From positions 186,001 through 250,000 of the forward strand of contig NZ_CP091138.1 of assembly GCF_021582875.1 (NCBI RefSeq): DNA of 64,000 nt. The letters are read 5' to 3'. The position numbers and the translations under genes are program-made. Each line of letters begins with the position of its first letter. Positions within the stretch are counted from its first letter, which is position 1. The notes beneath the pieces are model-generated. The model ran no database searches, was not told the origin of the DNA, and saw only the letters and a program-made list of their open reading frames with translations. This DNA is from Microbacterium sp. KUDC0406. GTDB lineage: Bacteria; Actinomycetota; Actinomycetes; Actinomycetales; Microbacteriaceae. This document shows positions 1-8,421 of the stretch, one piece after another.

Positions 1-60
1 GGCGATCCGGCGGATGGCGGCGACGAGCGCCTCCTGGCTGACGCGCTGCGGTGCAGGCAT
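1..60 (-). CDS. TetR-family regulator, N-terminal fragment cut by window edge
   Basis: Only the first 20 codons are inside the window, reading inward from the ATG at 60 to the window edge. They encode the start of a helix rich in Ala/Ile/Arg that fits the first helix of a TetR DNA-binding domain, but 20 residues are too few to prove the family. A strong purine-rich ribosome site (AGGAAGGGGA) precedes the ATG. The gene diverges from the hydrolase at 132, and two matching palindromes lie between them, so autoregulation and control of the hydrolase are likely. Family assignment is inference. Confidence 0.5.
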   Translation of the reverse strand, partial: MPAPQRVSQEALVAAIRRIA

Positions 61-87
61 GCGGTCCCCTTCCTGTGAATCGATCAT

Positions 88-128
88 AAGGCTATTGACA
101 TTAGCCTTCAAGGCTACTTGATGTAGCC
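88..128. promoter_or_regulatory. Paired operator, two GGCTA-N7-TAGCC palindromes
   Basis: Two inverted repeats of identical core, GGCTA-N7-TAGCC, occupy 90-106 and 112-128 (the first extends to 7-base arms, 88-108). Their centres are 22 bp apart, two helical turns, so two dimers would bind the same face. A TTGACA that could serve as the -35 of the downstream gene (95-100) lies inside the first site, so binding should block transcription. The likely ligand-responsive repressor is the TetR-like gene at the window edge. Confidence 0.7.
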
Positions 129-131
129 ATC

Positions 132-842
132 ATGAACGCAGAGATCCTCCGCATCGGCGACGACCTGGTCGCGATGCACGCCGTCCTCACGGATGCCGGC
201 ATCACTCTCGTCGACGCCGGCCTTCCTGGCGATCGCAAAGCGCTCGAGAGCACGCTGCGCGCCGCGGGCCGTGAGCTGTCCGACATCCGCGGTGTCGTGC
301 TGACCCACGGCGACAGCGATCACATCGGGGTCGCCGAGTGGCTGCGCGCCGAGCACGGCGTGCCCGTCCACGTGCACGAGGCGGATGCCGCGCGGGCCAG
401 GGGAGAGGTGAAGTCGCACGCCCCCGGCGGCGCCTGGAAGCTGGGCCCCGTGCTGCGCTTCCTCGGCAGCGGCATCCGACGAGGTGCGATGCGCAGCGTG
501 CGGATCGGAGAGGTGCGCACGTTCCGGGACGGCGACGTGCTCGACCTGCCCGGCGCGCCGGAGATCATCGGGCTGCGCGGCCACTCGCCGGGCTCGGTCG
601 CGATCCGCATCCCGTCCGCCGACGCGCTGTTCCTCGGCGACGCGGTCACCACGCGCAATGTGCTCACCGGGGTCGAGGCCGTCGCGCTCGGACCGTTCAG
701 CGACGACCCGCAGCAGACTCCCGAGAGCCTCGAGCGGCTGCGCGGGCTGCCGGAGACGCGGCTCTTCCCCGGCCACGGGCCGGAGTTCCGCGGCACGGCC
801 GACCAGCTCATCGCCGCGCTGGCCGTCACGCGGCAGGAGTGA
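132..842 (+). CDS. MBL-fold metallohydrolase
   Basis: A 236-residue protein of the metallo-beta-lactamase fold. The metal motif is THGDSDHIG with His59, Asp61, Asp63 and His64: an HxDxDH variant of the usual HxHxDH, so one metal ligand is Asp instead of His. A GHSPGS segment about 90 residues later and a C-terminal FPGHGPEF segment supply the remaining conserved histidines. No signal peptide is present, so it acts in the cytoplasm; the substrate cannot be read from sequence. The ATG at 132 sits directly after the dual operator, implying a very short or absent leader. Its last codons overlap the 3' end of the convergent PIN gene by 17 bases. Confidence 0.85.
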   Translation: MNAEILRIGDDLVAMHAVLTDAGITLVDAGLPGDRKALESTLRAAGRELSDIRGVVLTHGDSDHIGVAEWLRAEHGVPVHVHEADAARARGEVKSHAPGGAWKLGPVLRFLGSGIRRGAMRSVRIGEVRTFRDGDVLDLPGAPEIIGLRGHSPGSVAIRIPSADALFLGDAVTTRNVLTGVEAVALGPFSDDPQQTPESLERLRGLPETRLFPGHGPEFRGTADQLIAALAVTRQE

Positions 843-1254
843 TGATCCGCAGTCCGTCGAAGCGGCGGAAGTCGCGGTCGAAGGTCGCCACCGGGCAGTC
901 GTAGCCCAGCGCGACCGATGCGATGTACGCATCCGGTACGAGATTGCCGGTCGCCTGCGTCTCGATGCACAACGCGACCAGGTGCGTCGCTCCGTCGATC
1001 AACGGCGCAGCGGTGAGGTACGCGCCCGCAGACACCACATCGTGGATGAAGGCCGAAGCCTCGTCCAACCTCGAGGGAACGCGGAAGGCTCCCGGCAGAG
1101 TGACGATCCGCAGGAACCCGGTCCATACCGCATCCGGGACGACGATGTCGTCGGAACCCGAGAGCGCCTGTGAGAGCCACGGGAGCGCGACATCGTGATG
1201 CGGATGATCCTGGCGGAACGCCGCGATCAGCACGTTGACGTCGACGACGATCAT
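826..1254 (-). CDS. PIN-domain ribonuclease toxin (VapC-like)
   Basis: A 142-residue PIN-domain protein. It opens with VDVNVLIAAF, which contains the first conserved Asp of the acidic site, and carries later acidic residues in PDAYIASVAL and in ATFDRDF near the C-terminus, the expected order for PIN nucleases. VapC toxins of this family cleave tRNA or rRNA; the target here is unknown. Its ATG overlaps the stop of the preceding antitoxin by 4 bases, so the two are translationally coupled. Size and motifs are complete, so it should be active. Confidence 0.85.
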   Translation of the reverse strand: MIVVDVNVLIAAFRQDHPHHDVALPWLSQALSGSDDIVVPDAVWTGFLRIVTLPGAFRVPSRLDEASAFIHDVVSAGAYLTAAPLIDGATHLVALCIETQATGNLVPDAYIASVALGYDCPVATFDRDFRRFDGLRIITPAA

Positions 1255-1493
1255 GCGATCTCGGTGCCCATCGCCTCGTACAGACCGCGATTCGTGGTGA
1301 GATCGACGCCGGGCTGGGCGCCGCCGGTCGCTGCTGACACGGTCAGAGTCACTGGTCGTCGGGCAGGCCGAGATGCCGCGAGATCGCGCCGCAGCACCTC
1401 TTCGACATAAGCGCCGAGCGTCACGCCGGACTCCTGGGCGCGGGCCTTCGCCTGCGCGAGCAGGCGATCGTTGATCGAGAGGGTGGTGCGCAT
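1251..1493 (-). CDS. Ribbon-helix-helix antitoxin (VapB-like)
   Basis: An 80-residue protein beginning with MRTTLSINDRLLAQAK, the beta-strand plus helix of a ribbon-helix-helix DNA-binding domain, followed by a flexible C-terminal half expected to wrap the toxin. It precedes the PIN toxin in a coupled pair (4-base overlap). TAGGAT at 1501-1506 on this strand lies 7 bases before the ATG, so the transcript is probably leaderless. VapB-type antitoxins normally repress their own operon together with the toxin. Confidence 0.8.
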   Translation of the reverse strand: MRTTLSINDRLLAQAKARAQESGVTLGAYVEEVLRRDLAASRPARRPVTLTVSAATGGAQPGVDLTTNRGLYEAMGTEIA

Positions 1494-1520
1494 GATGCTG
1501 ATCCTAGTGCATCACCTGCA

Positions 1521-2945
1521 TCAGTCGGCGGCTGCCTGCAGCGTCGCCCACAGTTCGGCGCGGGCCGGGAACGTCGCGAGGTCGATCTGCAGGATGCCGG
1601 ACGCCTGAGCGATGCGCGCCCGCAGCGTGTGCCGGTGGATGCCGAGCGCCGTTGCGGCCTGCTCGACGCGGGCGTCGTGCTCCAGCCACACCCGCAGCTG
1701 CTGCTCGAGATCCGGGTCGGCCTCGCGGAGCGGCGCGAGCCGGCTCTGCGCAGCGAGCCGGGCGTCGGGGCCGAGGGAATCCAGGATGCCCGGTGCTGCG
1801 GCGTACCGGATCACGCCCTCGCCCTGTCGCCGCAGTGCGGTCGCGGCCTGTGCCTCGGCGCGCGCGATGTCGTCGAGGTCACTGGGCTCGGAGAGCCCCA
1901 GCCTCGCAGCGAAGGCCGCGGCGAAGGCATCCACGGCCGCGACGTCGGCGGCGGAGAGCACCACGATGCCCTCAGCGACCAGTGCGTCGGTCGCGCGTCG
2001 CCGCCACCAGTCCGGATTCGCCGGAGCGTCGGTCGCCGCGATGAGCACCGGCTCGGCGGGAAGCTCGCGCACTCGGCGGGCCGCTCGGGTGGCTCCCTCG
2101 CGCAGCAGCGTCAGCACCTCGGCATCCAGCCGCCGCTCCCGCAGGGCGAGCCGCTCGCTCTGCTCCAGCGCCAGTCCGGCCATCGCGATCACCGACGTGA
2201 CGACGGTGCGGGTCTCCGGGTCGAGGGCCGCCGCGCCCACGCCGATCACGCCGCGCAGTCGCCCGGTGCTGCCGAGCGTGAACAGCGTCGCGCCGCTCTC
2301 GCCGTGCTCGATCGTCTCGCTCGCGGTCGCCCCGCGTGCCAGCAGGGCCCCGGCATGCGCAGTCAGCTCGGCCGTCGCGGCGCCTGCGGGATGCTCGTGC
2401 ACGAGTCCGCCGGCCTCGTCGAACATCGCCACTCCGCATCCCAGCCGGCGGGAGAGCTCGGTGAGCGCGGCATCCAGACCCTGCGGGCGCAGCGAGGCGA
2501 TCGCGAGTGCCCGCTGCGCCTCCAAGGCCCAGGTGCGCCGGGAGTACGCCTGCTCTGCGATCGCCTCGGCATGGGCGCGGGCGACGGCGATGAACGGGGT
2601 GCCGTAGGGCACTTCGAAGAGCGGGATGCCGCGTTCGGCGCAGGCGTCTGCGAGTCCGTCGGGCACGCCGGCGCGGTGCACGTCGGTGCCGAAGCCGAGC
2701 CCGATCACGCCTCGCTGCGCGAGGCGGTCCACGTAGTCGCCCACCGGGGTCTGCTCGAACTGCGTGCCCGTCGTGAGCAGCACCAGGTCGTCGGCGAGGA
2801 ACGGCGTCGGATCGGCGAGATCGCTGCTGTGCACCCAGCGCAGCGGGCGGTCCAGCGCACGGTCCGGCAGCTCCGCCGGCAGCAGCCGCAGCTTCAGCGC
2901 GGGCCGGGCGAGCAGCGTGCGCAGGGTGGGCGTCGTGGTGTCCAC
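1521..2945 (-). CDS. PucR-family transcriptional regulator (GabR-like)
   Basis: A 474-residue regulator with the PucR arrangement: an N-terminal PucR domain, a central GGDEF-like region and a C-terminal helix-turn-helix (near VEQAATALGIHRHTLRARI). In Corynebacterium glutamicum a PucR-type protein, GabR, activates gabTDP; the position here, divergent from gabT, suggests the same role. I start at GTG 2945 (VDTTTPTLRTLL), preceded by GGGACGGAGA. A longer frame to 3107 exists, but its extra N-terminus is encoded by a palindromic repeat and is unlikely to be protein. Confidence 0.8.
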   Translation of the reverse strand: MDTTTPTLRTLLARPALKLRLLPAELPDRALDRPLRWVHSSDLADPTPFLADDLVLLTTGTQFEQTPVGDYVDRLAQRGVIGLGFGTDVHRAGVPDGLADACAERGIPLFEVPYGTPFIAVARAHAEAIAEQAYSRRTWALEAQRALAIASLRPQGLDAALTELSRRLGCGVAMFDEAGGLVHEHPAGAATAELTAHAGALLARGATASETIEHGESGATLFTLGSTGRLRGVIGVGAAALDPETRTVVTSVIAMAGLALEQSERLALRERRLDAEVLTLLREGATRAARRVRELPAEPVLIAATDAPANPDWWRRRATDALVAEGIVVLSAADVAAVDAFAAAFAARLGLSEPSDLDDIARAEAQAATALRRQGEGVIRYAAAPGILDSLGPDARLAAQSRLAPLREADPDLEQQLRVWLEHDARVEQAATALGIHRHTLRARIAQASGILQIDLATFPARAELWATLQAAAD

Positions 2946-2957
2946 GTGGTCTCCGTC

Positions 2958-3048
2958 CCGGTCGTTGAGCGAGCGAAGCGAGACGAAACGCATCCGCGCG
3001 TCGGAGAGCGTTTCGTCTCGGTCGCAGGCTCCCTCGCTCAACGACCGG
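2958..3048. repeat. Inverted pair of family-A palindromic repeats
   Basis: Two copies of the short element with core GTCGTTGAGCGAG...GAGACGAAACG face each other at 2958-2991 and 3008-3048 in the pucR-gabT divergent region. Each copy is imperfectly palindromic and the two together can fold into a larger stem. The same family recurs near 51.5, 55.7-55.8, 59.2 and twice inside dnaX at 60.5 kb. Its position between two promoters may affect transcription or superhelicity; that is inference. Confidence 0.85.
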
Positions 3049-3070
3049 TTGGCCGGAGCGGCGAAACTTC

Positions 3071-3081
3071 CAATCAGATTG
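3071..3081. promoter_or_regulatory. Small palindrome in pucR-gabT region, possible PucR site
   Basis: CAATC-A-GATTG is a perfect inverted repeat 50 bases before the gabT start and between the divergent regulator and its presumed target. A TAGCGT at 3118-3123, 7 bases before the gabT ATG, could be the -10 of a leaderless transcript, which would place the palindrome near -50, a typical activator position. The assignment to PucR is inference from location. Confidence 0.35.
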
Positions 3082-3130
3082 TACGCACCGGCGAATGCAT
3101 CGGACATCCGGCCGACCTAGCGTTGCTGTC

Positions 3131-4489
3131 ATGACCCTCATCGACGAGCCCACCACTGTTCCCGTCGGCGGCCCCGCACTGCCCCAGGTGCGCCGGGTCG
3201 TCACCGACCTCCCCGGCCCCCGCTCGGCCGAGATCCTGGCCCGCAAGGCCGCTGCCGTCTCCGCGGGCGTCTCGCACACGATCCCCGTCGCCGCTGTCGC
3301 GGCCGGCGGAGGCGTCGTGGTCGACGCCGACGGCAACTCGCTGATCGACCTCGGCTCGGGCATCGCCGTGACCTCGGTGGGCAATGCACACCCGAAGGTC
3401 GCCGCAGCCGTGGCCGCGCAGGCCGCGCAGTTCACCCACACCTGCTTCATGATCTCGCCGTACGAGTCGTACATCGAGGTCGCCGAGGCGCTGAACCGGC
3501 TGACTCCCGGCGACTTCGCCAAGAAGACCGCCCTGTTCAACTCGGGCGCCGAAGCCGTCGAGAACGCGATCAAGATCGCCCGCAAGCACACCGGTCGCCA
3601 GGCCGTCGTCGCCCTCGACCACGGTTACCACGGCCGTACCAACCTGACCATGGCGCTGACCGCCAAGTCGATGCCGTACAAGAGCGGGTTCGGGCCGTTC
3701 GCCCCCGAGGTGTACCGCGTTCCCGGCTCGTACCCGCTGCGCGACGGACTGACCGGCGCCGAGGCCGCTGCCCGCGCCATCACCCTGATCGAGAAGCAGG
3801 TCGGCGCCGACAACCTCGCCGCGATCATCATCGAGCCCATCCAGGGCGAGGGCGGGTTCATCGTCCCCGCGGACGGGTTCCTGAACGACATCGTGGACTG
3901 GTGCCGCGCGAACGGCGTGGTCTTCATCGCCGACGAGGTGCAGACCGGTTTCGCCCGCACCGGACACATGTTCGCCAGCGAGATCTTCGGCATCGAGCCC
4001 GACCTCATCACCACGGCCAAGGGCATCGCGGCGGGTCTTCCGCTCGCCGGCGTCACCGGCCGCGCGGAGGTCATGGATGCCACGCACGCCGGCGGACTGG
4101 GCGGCACCTACGGCGGCAACCCGATCGCCTGCGCCGCGGCGCTCGCCGCGATCGACGCCTTCGAGAACGAGGGCCTCGTGCAGCGCGCCGCCGAGATCGG
4201 CGGCATCCTGCTCGGCCGTCTCGCGGTCATGCAGGCCGGCGACCCGCGCATCGGCGACGTCCGCGGTCACGGTGCGATGATCGCCGCCGAGTTCGTCGAC
4301 CCGGCGACCGGCGCCCCGGATGCGGCGCTCACGGCGAAGGTCGCCAAGGCCGCGATCGCGGAGGGCGTGATCGTGCTCACCTGCGGCACCTTCGGCAACG
4401 TCATCCGGTTCCTGCCGCCGCTCTCGATCGGCGATGAGCTGCTGAACGAGGGCCTCGACGTCGTCGCGGCCGCACTGGCGGCCTCCTGA
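3131..4489 (+). CDS. gabT: 4-aminobutyrate--2-oxoglutarate transaminase
   Basis: A 452-residue class III PLP aminotransferase. It has FIADEVQTGFARTG followed by ITTAKGIAAGLPL, where Lys297 should form the Schiff base with PLP. It converts GABA and 2-oxoglutarate to succinate semialdehyde and glutamate in the cytoplasm. The ATG at 3131 is the best start; an upstream in-frame ATG at 3095 would lie in the promoter region. It heads a run of same-strand genes for amine oxidation, transport and aldehyde oxidation and faces a PucR regulator, which supports GABA rather than ornithine as substrate. Confidence 0.92.
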   Translation: MTLIDEPTTVPVGGPALPQVRRVVTDLPGPRSAEILARKAAAVSAGVSHTIPVAAVAAGGGVVVDADGNSLIDLGSGIAVTSVGNAHPKVAAAVAAQAAQFTHTCFMISPYESYIEVAEALNRLTPGDFAKKTALFNSGAEAVENAIKIARKHTGRQAVVALDHGYHGRTNLTMALTAKSMPYKSGFGPFAPEVYRVPGSYPLRDGLTGAEAAARAITLIEKQVGADNLAAIIIEPIQGEGGFIVPADGFLNDIVDWCRANGVVFIADEVQTGFARTGHMFASEIFGIEPDLITTAKGIAAGLPLAGVTGRAEVMDATHAGGLGGTYGGNPIACAAALAAIDAFENEGLVQRAAEIGGILLGRLAVMQAGDPRIGDVRGHGAMIAAEFVDPATGAPDAALTAKVAKAAIAEGVIVLTCGTFGNVIRFLPPLSIGDELLNEGLDVVAAALAAS

Positions 4490-4493
4490 GACC

Positions 4494-4536
4494 ACCGGCC
4501 GCGCGAAGGGTCGGGGGATCTTGGAGCGCGGCCGGT
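4494..4536 (+). terminator. Intercistronic hairpin after gabT
   Basis: ACCGGCCGCGC and GCGCGGCCGGT form a perfect 11-bp stem with a 21-base loop directly after the gabT stop. No T-run follows, so it may attenuate or protect the gabT 3' end rather than stop transcription. The amine oxidase gene follows with its own GAGAAGAGAAGG ribosome site. Confidence 0.6.
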
Positions 4537-4569
4537 ACACACCATTCCGAGAAGAGAAGGATCTGTGCA

Positions 4570-5952
4570 ATGACGGACATCACTCGTGACGTGGTCATCA
4601 TCGGGGCCGGCGCTGCCGGCACGACGGCGGCCGATCAGCTGCGCAAGGCGGGCCTGACGGTCGCCGTGCTCGAGGCACGCGACCGCGTCGGCGGACGCCT
4701 CTGGACCGACGTCATCGAGGGCGCGATGCTCGAGATCGGCGGTCAGTGGGTCTCTCCCGATCAGGACGCCCTGAAGGAGACCATCGCCGACCTGGGGCTG
4801 GAGACGTTCAGCCGCTACCGCGAGGGCGACAGCGTCTACGTCGGCCCCGACGGGCAGGCGCACCGCTTCACCGGCGAGATGTTCCCGGTGGAGCCCGAGA
4901 CCGAGGCTGTGATCGCCGAGATCACCGAGCGTCTCGACGCGATGGTCGCCGAGATCGACCCCGACCGTCCGTGGGAGCACCCGAACGCCGCGGAGTGGGA
5001 CGCGATCACCTGGGACGCCTGGCTGCGGCAGCAGACCGATGACGACGAGGCCGTGCGCAACCTCGCCTTCGCCACCGGCTCGGCGATGCTCACCAAGCCC
5101 ACGCACGCCTTCTCGCTGCTGCAGTCGCTGCTGATGGCGGCATCCGCCGGCTCGTACTCCAACCTCGTCGACGCCGACTTCATCCTCGACAAGCGGGTCG
5201 TCGGGGGTCTGCAGCAGGTGCCGCAGCTGCTCGCCGAGCGTCTCGGTGACGACGTGTTCCTGAACAGCGCTGTGCGCTCCCTGGAGTGGGGCGACCCTTC
5301 GACAGGCTCAGGGGCCCAGAACGTCGTGGCACACGCCGACGGCGACCTGACCGTGCGAGCGCGCTATGCGGTCCTCGCGCACGCCCCGGTGCTGTACGAC
5401 CGCATCTCGTTCGTGCCGGCGCTGCCGCGCCGCCAGCACCAGCTGCACCAGCACCTCTCGATGGGCTTCGTGATCAAAGTGCACGCGGTCTACGACCGGC
5501 CGTTCTGGCGCGAGCAGGGTCTGTCCGGCACGGCGTTCAGCCCGTACGAGCTTTCGCACGAGGCCTACGACAACACCAACCACGGCGACGAGCGGGGCAC
5601 CCTGGTCGGTTTCGTGAGCGACCAGAACGCGGACGACCTGTTCACGCTCTCGGCCGAGGAGCGCAAGGAGCGCATCCTCGAGTCGCTCTCGCACTACTAC
5701 GGCCCTGAGGCCAAGAGCCCGGTCGTCTACTACGAGAGCGACTGGGGCAGCGAGGAGTGGACGCGCGGCGCCTACGCCGCGAGCTTCGACATGGGCGGCC
5801 TGCATCGCTACGGCGCCGACCTGCGCGCCGCGGTCGGCCCGATCCACTTCGCCTGCAGTGACATGGCCGGCGCCGGCTACCAGCACGTCGACGGCGCCAT
5901 CCGCATGGGGCGTCTCGCCGCGGCGAACATCCTGGCGGCGGACGGCGCATGA
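4570..5952 (+). CDS. puo: FAD-dependent amine oxidase (putrescine oxidase-like)
   Basis: A 460-residue flavin monoamine oxidase. VVIIGAGAAGTTAADQL near the N-terminus is the dinucleotide-binding loop, followed by RDRVGGRLWTD and IGGQWVSP; the C-terminal GAGYQHVDGAIRMG segment closes the FAD site. Actinobacterial putrescine oxidases oxidise putrescine to 4-aminobutanal with release of ammonia and hydrogen peroxide, and the gabT/gabD neighbours fit this product, but other primary amines are possible. Residues near 242-250 (DPSTGSGAQ) are encoded by a palindromic repeat lying in frame. The stop overlaps the next ATG by 4 bases. Confidence 0.85.
   Translation: MTDITRDVVIIGAGAAGTTAADQLRKAGLTVAVLEARDRVGGRLWTDVIEGAMLEIGGQWVSPDQDALKETIADLGLETFSRYREGDSVYVGPDGQAHRFTGEMFPVEPETEAVIAEITERLDAMVAEIDPDRPWEHPNAAEWDAITWDAWLRQQTDDDEAVRNLAFATGSAMLTKPTHAFSLLQSLLMAASAGSYSNLVDADFILDKRVVGGLQQVPQLLAERLGDDVFLNSAVRSLEWGDPSTGSGAQNVVAHADGDLTVRARYAVLAHAPVLYDRISFVPALPRRQHQLHQHLSMGFVIKVHAVYDRPFWREQGLSGTAFSPYELSHEAYDNTNHGDERGTLVGFVSDQNADDLFTLSAEERKERILESLSHYYGPEAKSPVVYYESDWGSEEWTRGAYAASFDMGGLHRYGADLRAAVGPIHFACSDMAGAGYQHVDGAIRMGRLAAANILAADGA
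5292..5318 (+). repeat. Family-B palindromic repeat inside the amine oxidase gene
   Basis: A copy of the short element with core CCTTCGACAGGCTCAGG lies in frame within the oxidase and adds the peptide DPSTGSGAQ between two strands of the substrate-domain region. Matching copies are at 59188-59215 and 60003-60029, and a decayed one near 29939-29964. Elements of this kind are usually intergenic. Confidence 0.8.
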
Positions 5953-6833
5953 CCAGCCCGATCGTCGTCGGCTACACGGCAACGGCCGCCGGCGCTGACG
6001 CGCTCACCCTCGGCATCCGGCTCGCCAGAGCCACCGATGCCGCACTGCGGCTCGTGATCGTGCTCCCCTTCGAGGGGACGCGGAGCAAGGCCGTCGCCCC
6101 GGAGCGCGCCTATGAGGACCTGCTCCGCGACCAGGCGCGCAGCTGGCTGGAGGATGCTGTCACCGCCATCCCCGAGGGCCTCGCGCACAGCGGCCACGTG
6201 CGCTTCGCGGAATCGTTCGGCGCGGGACTGCTGTCCGCCGCGGATGAGTTCGGCGCCGGTCTGCTCGTGCTCGGCGCCGCGAACGGCGGCGCTCTGCGAC
6301 GGCACCGTCTGGGGTCCGTGGCATCCGAGCTGCTGCACACCTCGACCGTGCCGGTCGCGCTGGCCCCGGCAGGTCTGTCCGGCGAGACGGATGCCGGGCT
6401 GCCGCGCATCACGGTCGCCACCGGCACCCGTCCGGGCGCCGATCGGCTGCTGGAGAGTGCCGTGCGCCTGGCCGCGGCATCCGGTGCGGCTGTGCGCCTG
6501 ATCTCGCTGATGCCGCTCGACGTGCCACCGGGGCTGAACACCGGCGCGATCACTCTCGTGAAGGACGCCCACGTCGACCAGGTGCTCGCCGCGGCCAGGG
6601 ATCGGCTGCCCGCCGACACCGATGTCGAGGTGCTGCAGGCCGGCGGCGACAGCATCGAGGACGCCGTGGCGCAGCTGGATTGGCTGTCAGGCGAGATCGT
6701 GCTGGTCGGCTCCAGTCGCCTGGCGCAGCCGCGCCGGCTGTTCCTGGGCTCGACCGCGGCGAAGATGCTGCGCGAGCTGCCCGTCCCCATGATCGTGGTG
6801 CCGCGCACCCGCACCGAAGCAGGAGATCGCTGA
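5949..6833 (+). CDS. Universal stress protein, tandem Usp domains
   Basis: A 294-residue cytoplasmic protein with two Usp domains in tandem. The first ends with LLVLGAANGGALRRHRLGSVASELLHTSTVPVALAP read as separate strands and helix, the second with a GSSRLAQPRRLFLGSTA segment resembling the ATP-binding G-2x-G-9x-G pattern. It overlaps the oxidase by 4 bases (ATGA) and the next permease by 1 base (TGATG), so it is translated as part of the polyamine operon. Its job there is not known; response to the peroxide or aldehyde made by the oxidase is a guess. Confidence 0.85.
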   Translation: MTSPIVVGYTATAAGADALTLGIRLARATDAALRLVIVLPFEGTRSKAVAPERAYEDLLRDQARSWLEDAVTAIPEGLAHSGHVRFAESFGAGLLSAADEFGAGLLVLGAANGGALRRHRLGSVASELLHTSTVPVALAPAGLSGETDAGLPRITVATGTRPGADRLLESAVRLAAASGAAVRLISLMPLDVPPGLNTGAITLVKDAHVDQVLAAARDRLPADTDVEVLQAGGDSIEDAVAQLDWLSGEIVLVGSSRLAQPRRLFLGSTAAKMLRELPVPMIVVPRTRTEAGDR

Positions 6834-8394
6834 TGACCACCGCGAACCGGGCGATGGAGCCCGAGTCCTCTGTGACCACGGGCATCTCCCGCAAGGGGCT
6901 CAGCGTCGGGACGGTGGGCGTCCTCGGCGCCCTGGTGATGGGCATCTCGTGCATCGCACCGGCGTACACGTACACGGCCGGAATCGGCGGGGCCGTCGGT
7001 GCGGTCGGATTCCAGGTGCCGGCGATCCTGCTGCTCGGATTCATCCCGATGCTGCTCGTGGCCTTCGGGTACCGCGAACTCAACAAGGCCATGCCCGACT
7101 CGGGCACCTCGTTCACGTGGGCCACACGGGCGTTCGGGCCGTACGTCGGCTGGATGGCGGGCTGGGGCCTGATCGTCGCGACCATCCTGGTGCTGTCCAA
7201 CCTCGCCGGCATCGCCGTCGACTTCCTCTTCCTGCTGATCTCGCAGATCTCGGGCAACGGGGCCATCGCCGAGATCACTCGCAACCCGTTCGTGAACGTC
7301 GCCGTATGCCTGGCCTTCGTCGCGCTCGCCGCCTGGGTGTCGTACCGCGACGTGTCGACCTCGCAGAAGATGCAGTACGGGCTGGTCGCGTTCCAGATCG
7401 CGATCCTCGTGCTGTTCGCCGTGATGGCGATCGTCGAGACCGTGCAGGGCGGTGGGTTCGACGCGCATATGCCCGAACTGGCATGGTTCAACCCGTTCGA
7501 GATCCAGGGCGGCCTGTCCATGGTCGTGATGGGCCTCTCCGCCTCGGTGTTCATGTTCTGGGGGTGGGACGTCACCCTCACGATGAACGAGGAGGCGAAG
7601 GACCCGGAGCGCACCCCGGGCGCGCGGCCATGCTCACGGTGGTCTCGATCATCGCGATCTACCTGCTGCTCACCGTCAGCAGCCTGATGTACTCCGGAAT
7701 CGGCGACACGGGTCTCGGGCTCAGGAACGAGGAGATCGGCGGCAACGTGTTCTTCGCGCTGTCCGGTCCGGTGATGGGCGGCCTGGCATTCCTGCTGTCG
7801 CTGGCGGTGCTGACCTCGTCGGCATCGTCGCTGCAGTCGACCTTCATCTCGCCGGCCAGGACGCTGCTGGCGATGGGCCACTACGGGGCCATGCCCAAGA
7901 AGTTCGCCGGGGTCAGCCCGCGGTTCTTCACGCCCGGGTACGCGACGATCGTCTCGGCCGTCGTCGCCGGAGGCTTCTACGCCGTGATGCGCTTCCTCAG
8001 CGAGGACGCGCTGTGGGACACGATCCTCGCACTCGGCATGATGATCTGCTTCTACTACGGCATCACCGCGCTGTCCTGCGTGTGGTACTTCCGCCACCAG
8101 TGGTTCGACTCGGGCAAGGACTTCTTCTTCAAATTCGCCAGCCCTCTCGTCGGGGGGATCATCCTGCTGGTGCTGTTCGTGATCACCGCGATCGACAGCC
8201 TCGCGCCCGACTACGGCTCGATCGCCATCGGAGCGGACGCGAACGGCGAGGGCGGCATCGGCATCGTGTTCTTCATCGGCGTCGGCCTCCTCCTCTTCGG
8301 CGGGGTGCTGATGCTCGTCCAGAGACTCGTCTCTCCCGACTTCTTCCGCGGCACGGTGCTGAGCGTGGACGCACCGCCCAGTCGCCGCCGCTGA
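6833..8394 (+). CDS. APC-family amino acid/polyamine permease (one frameshift)
   Basis: An amino acid-polyamine-organocation permease of about 520 residues with around 12 hydrophobic segments. The opening ISRKGLSVGTVGVLGALVMG and GIGGAVGAVGFQVPAI are typical of the family. The reading frame breaks near 7621: the text gives ccgggcgcg where ccgggccgcg would restore a continuous protein (GRAAMLTVVSII). One missing C is the simplest explanation; the length is two more than a multiple of three, as expected. Context suggests uptake of putrescine or GABA across the cell membrane. Confidence 0.8.
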
Positions 8395-8421
8395 TTCACC
8401 TTCGACAGAGAAAGAGAAACC

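Noticed and set aside
826..1493. VapBC pair plus MBL hydrolase as a defence island
   Set aside because: Only one toxin-antitoxin pair is present, with ordinary motifs and no mobile or defence neighbours; the hydrolase has its own regulator.
2946..3107. N-terminal extension of the PucR regulator
   Set aside because: The extra residues are translations of palindromic repeats and lie in the divergent promoter region; GTG 2945 has a ribosome site and matches family length.
7600..7640. Programmed frameshift in the APC permease
   Set aside because: No slippery heptamer or following pseudoknot is seen, and similar one-base breaks recur in ten other unrelated genes.
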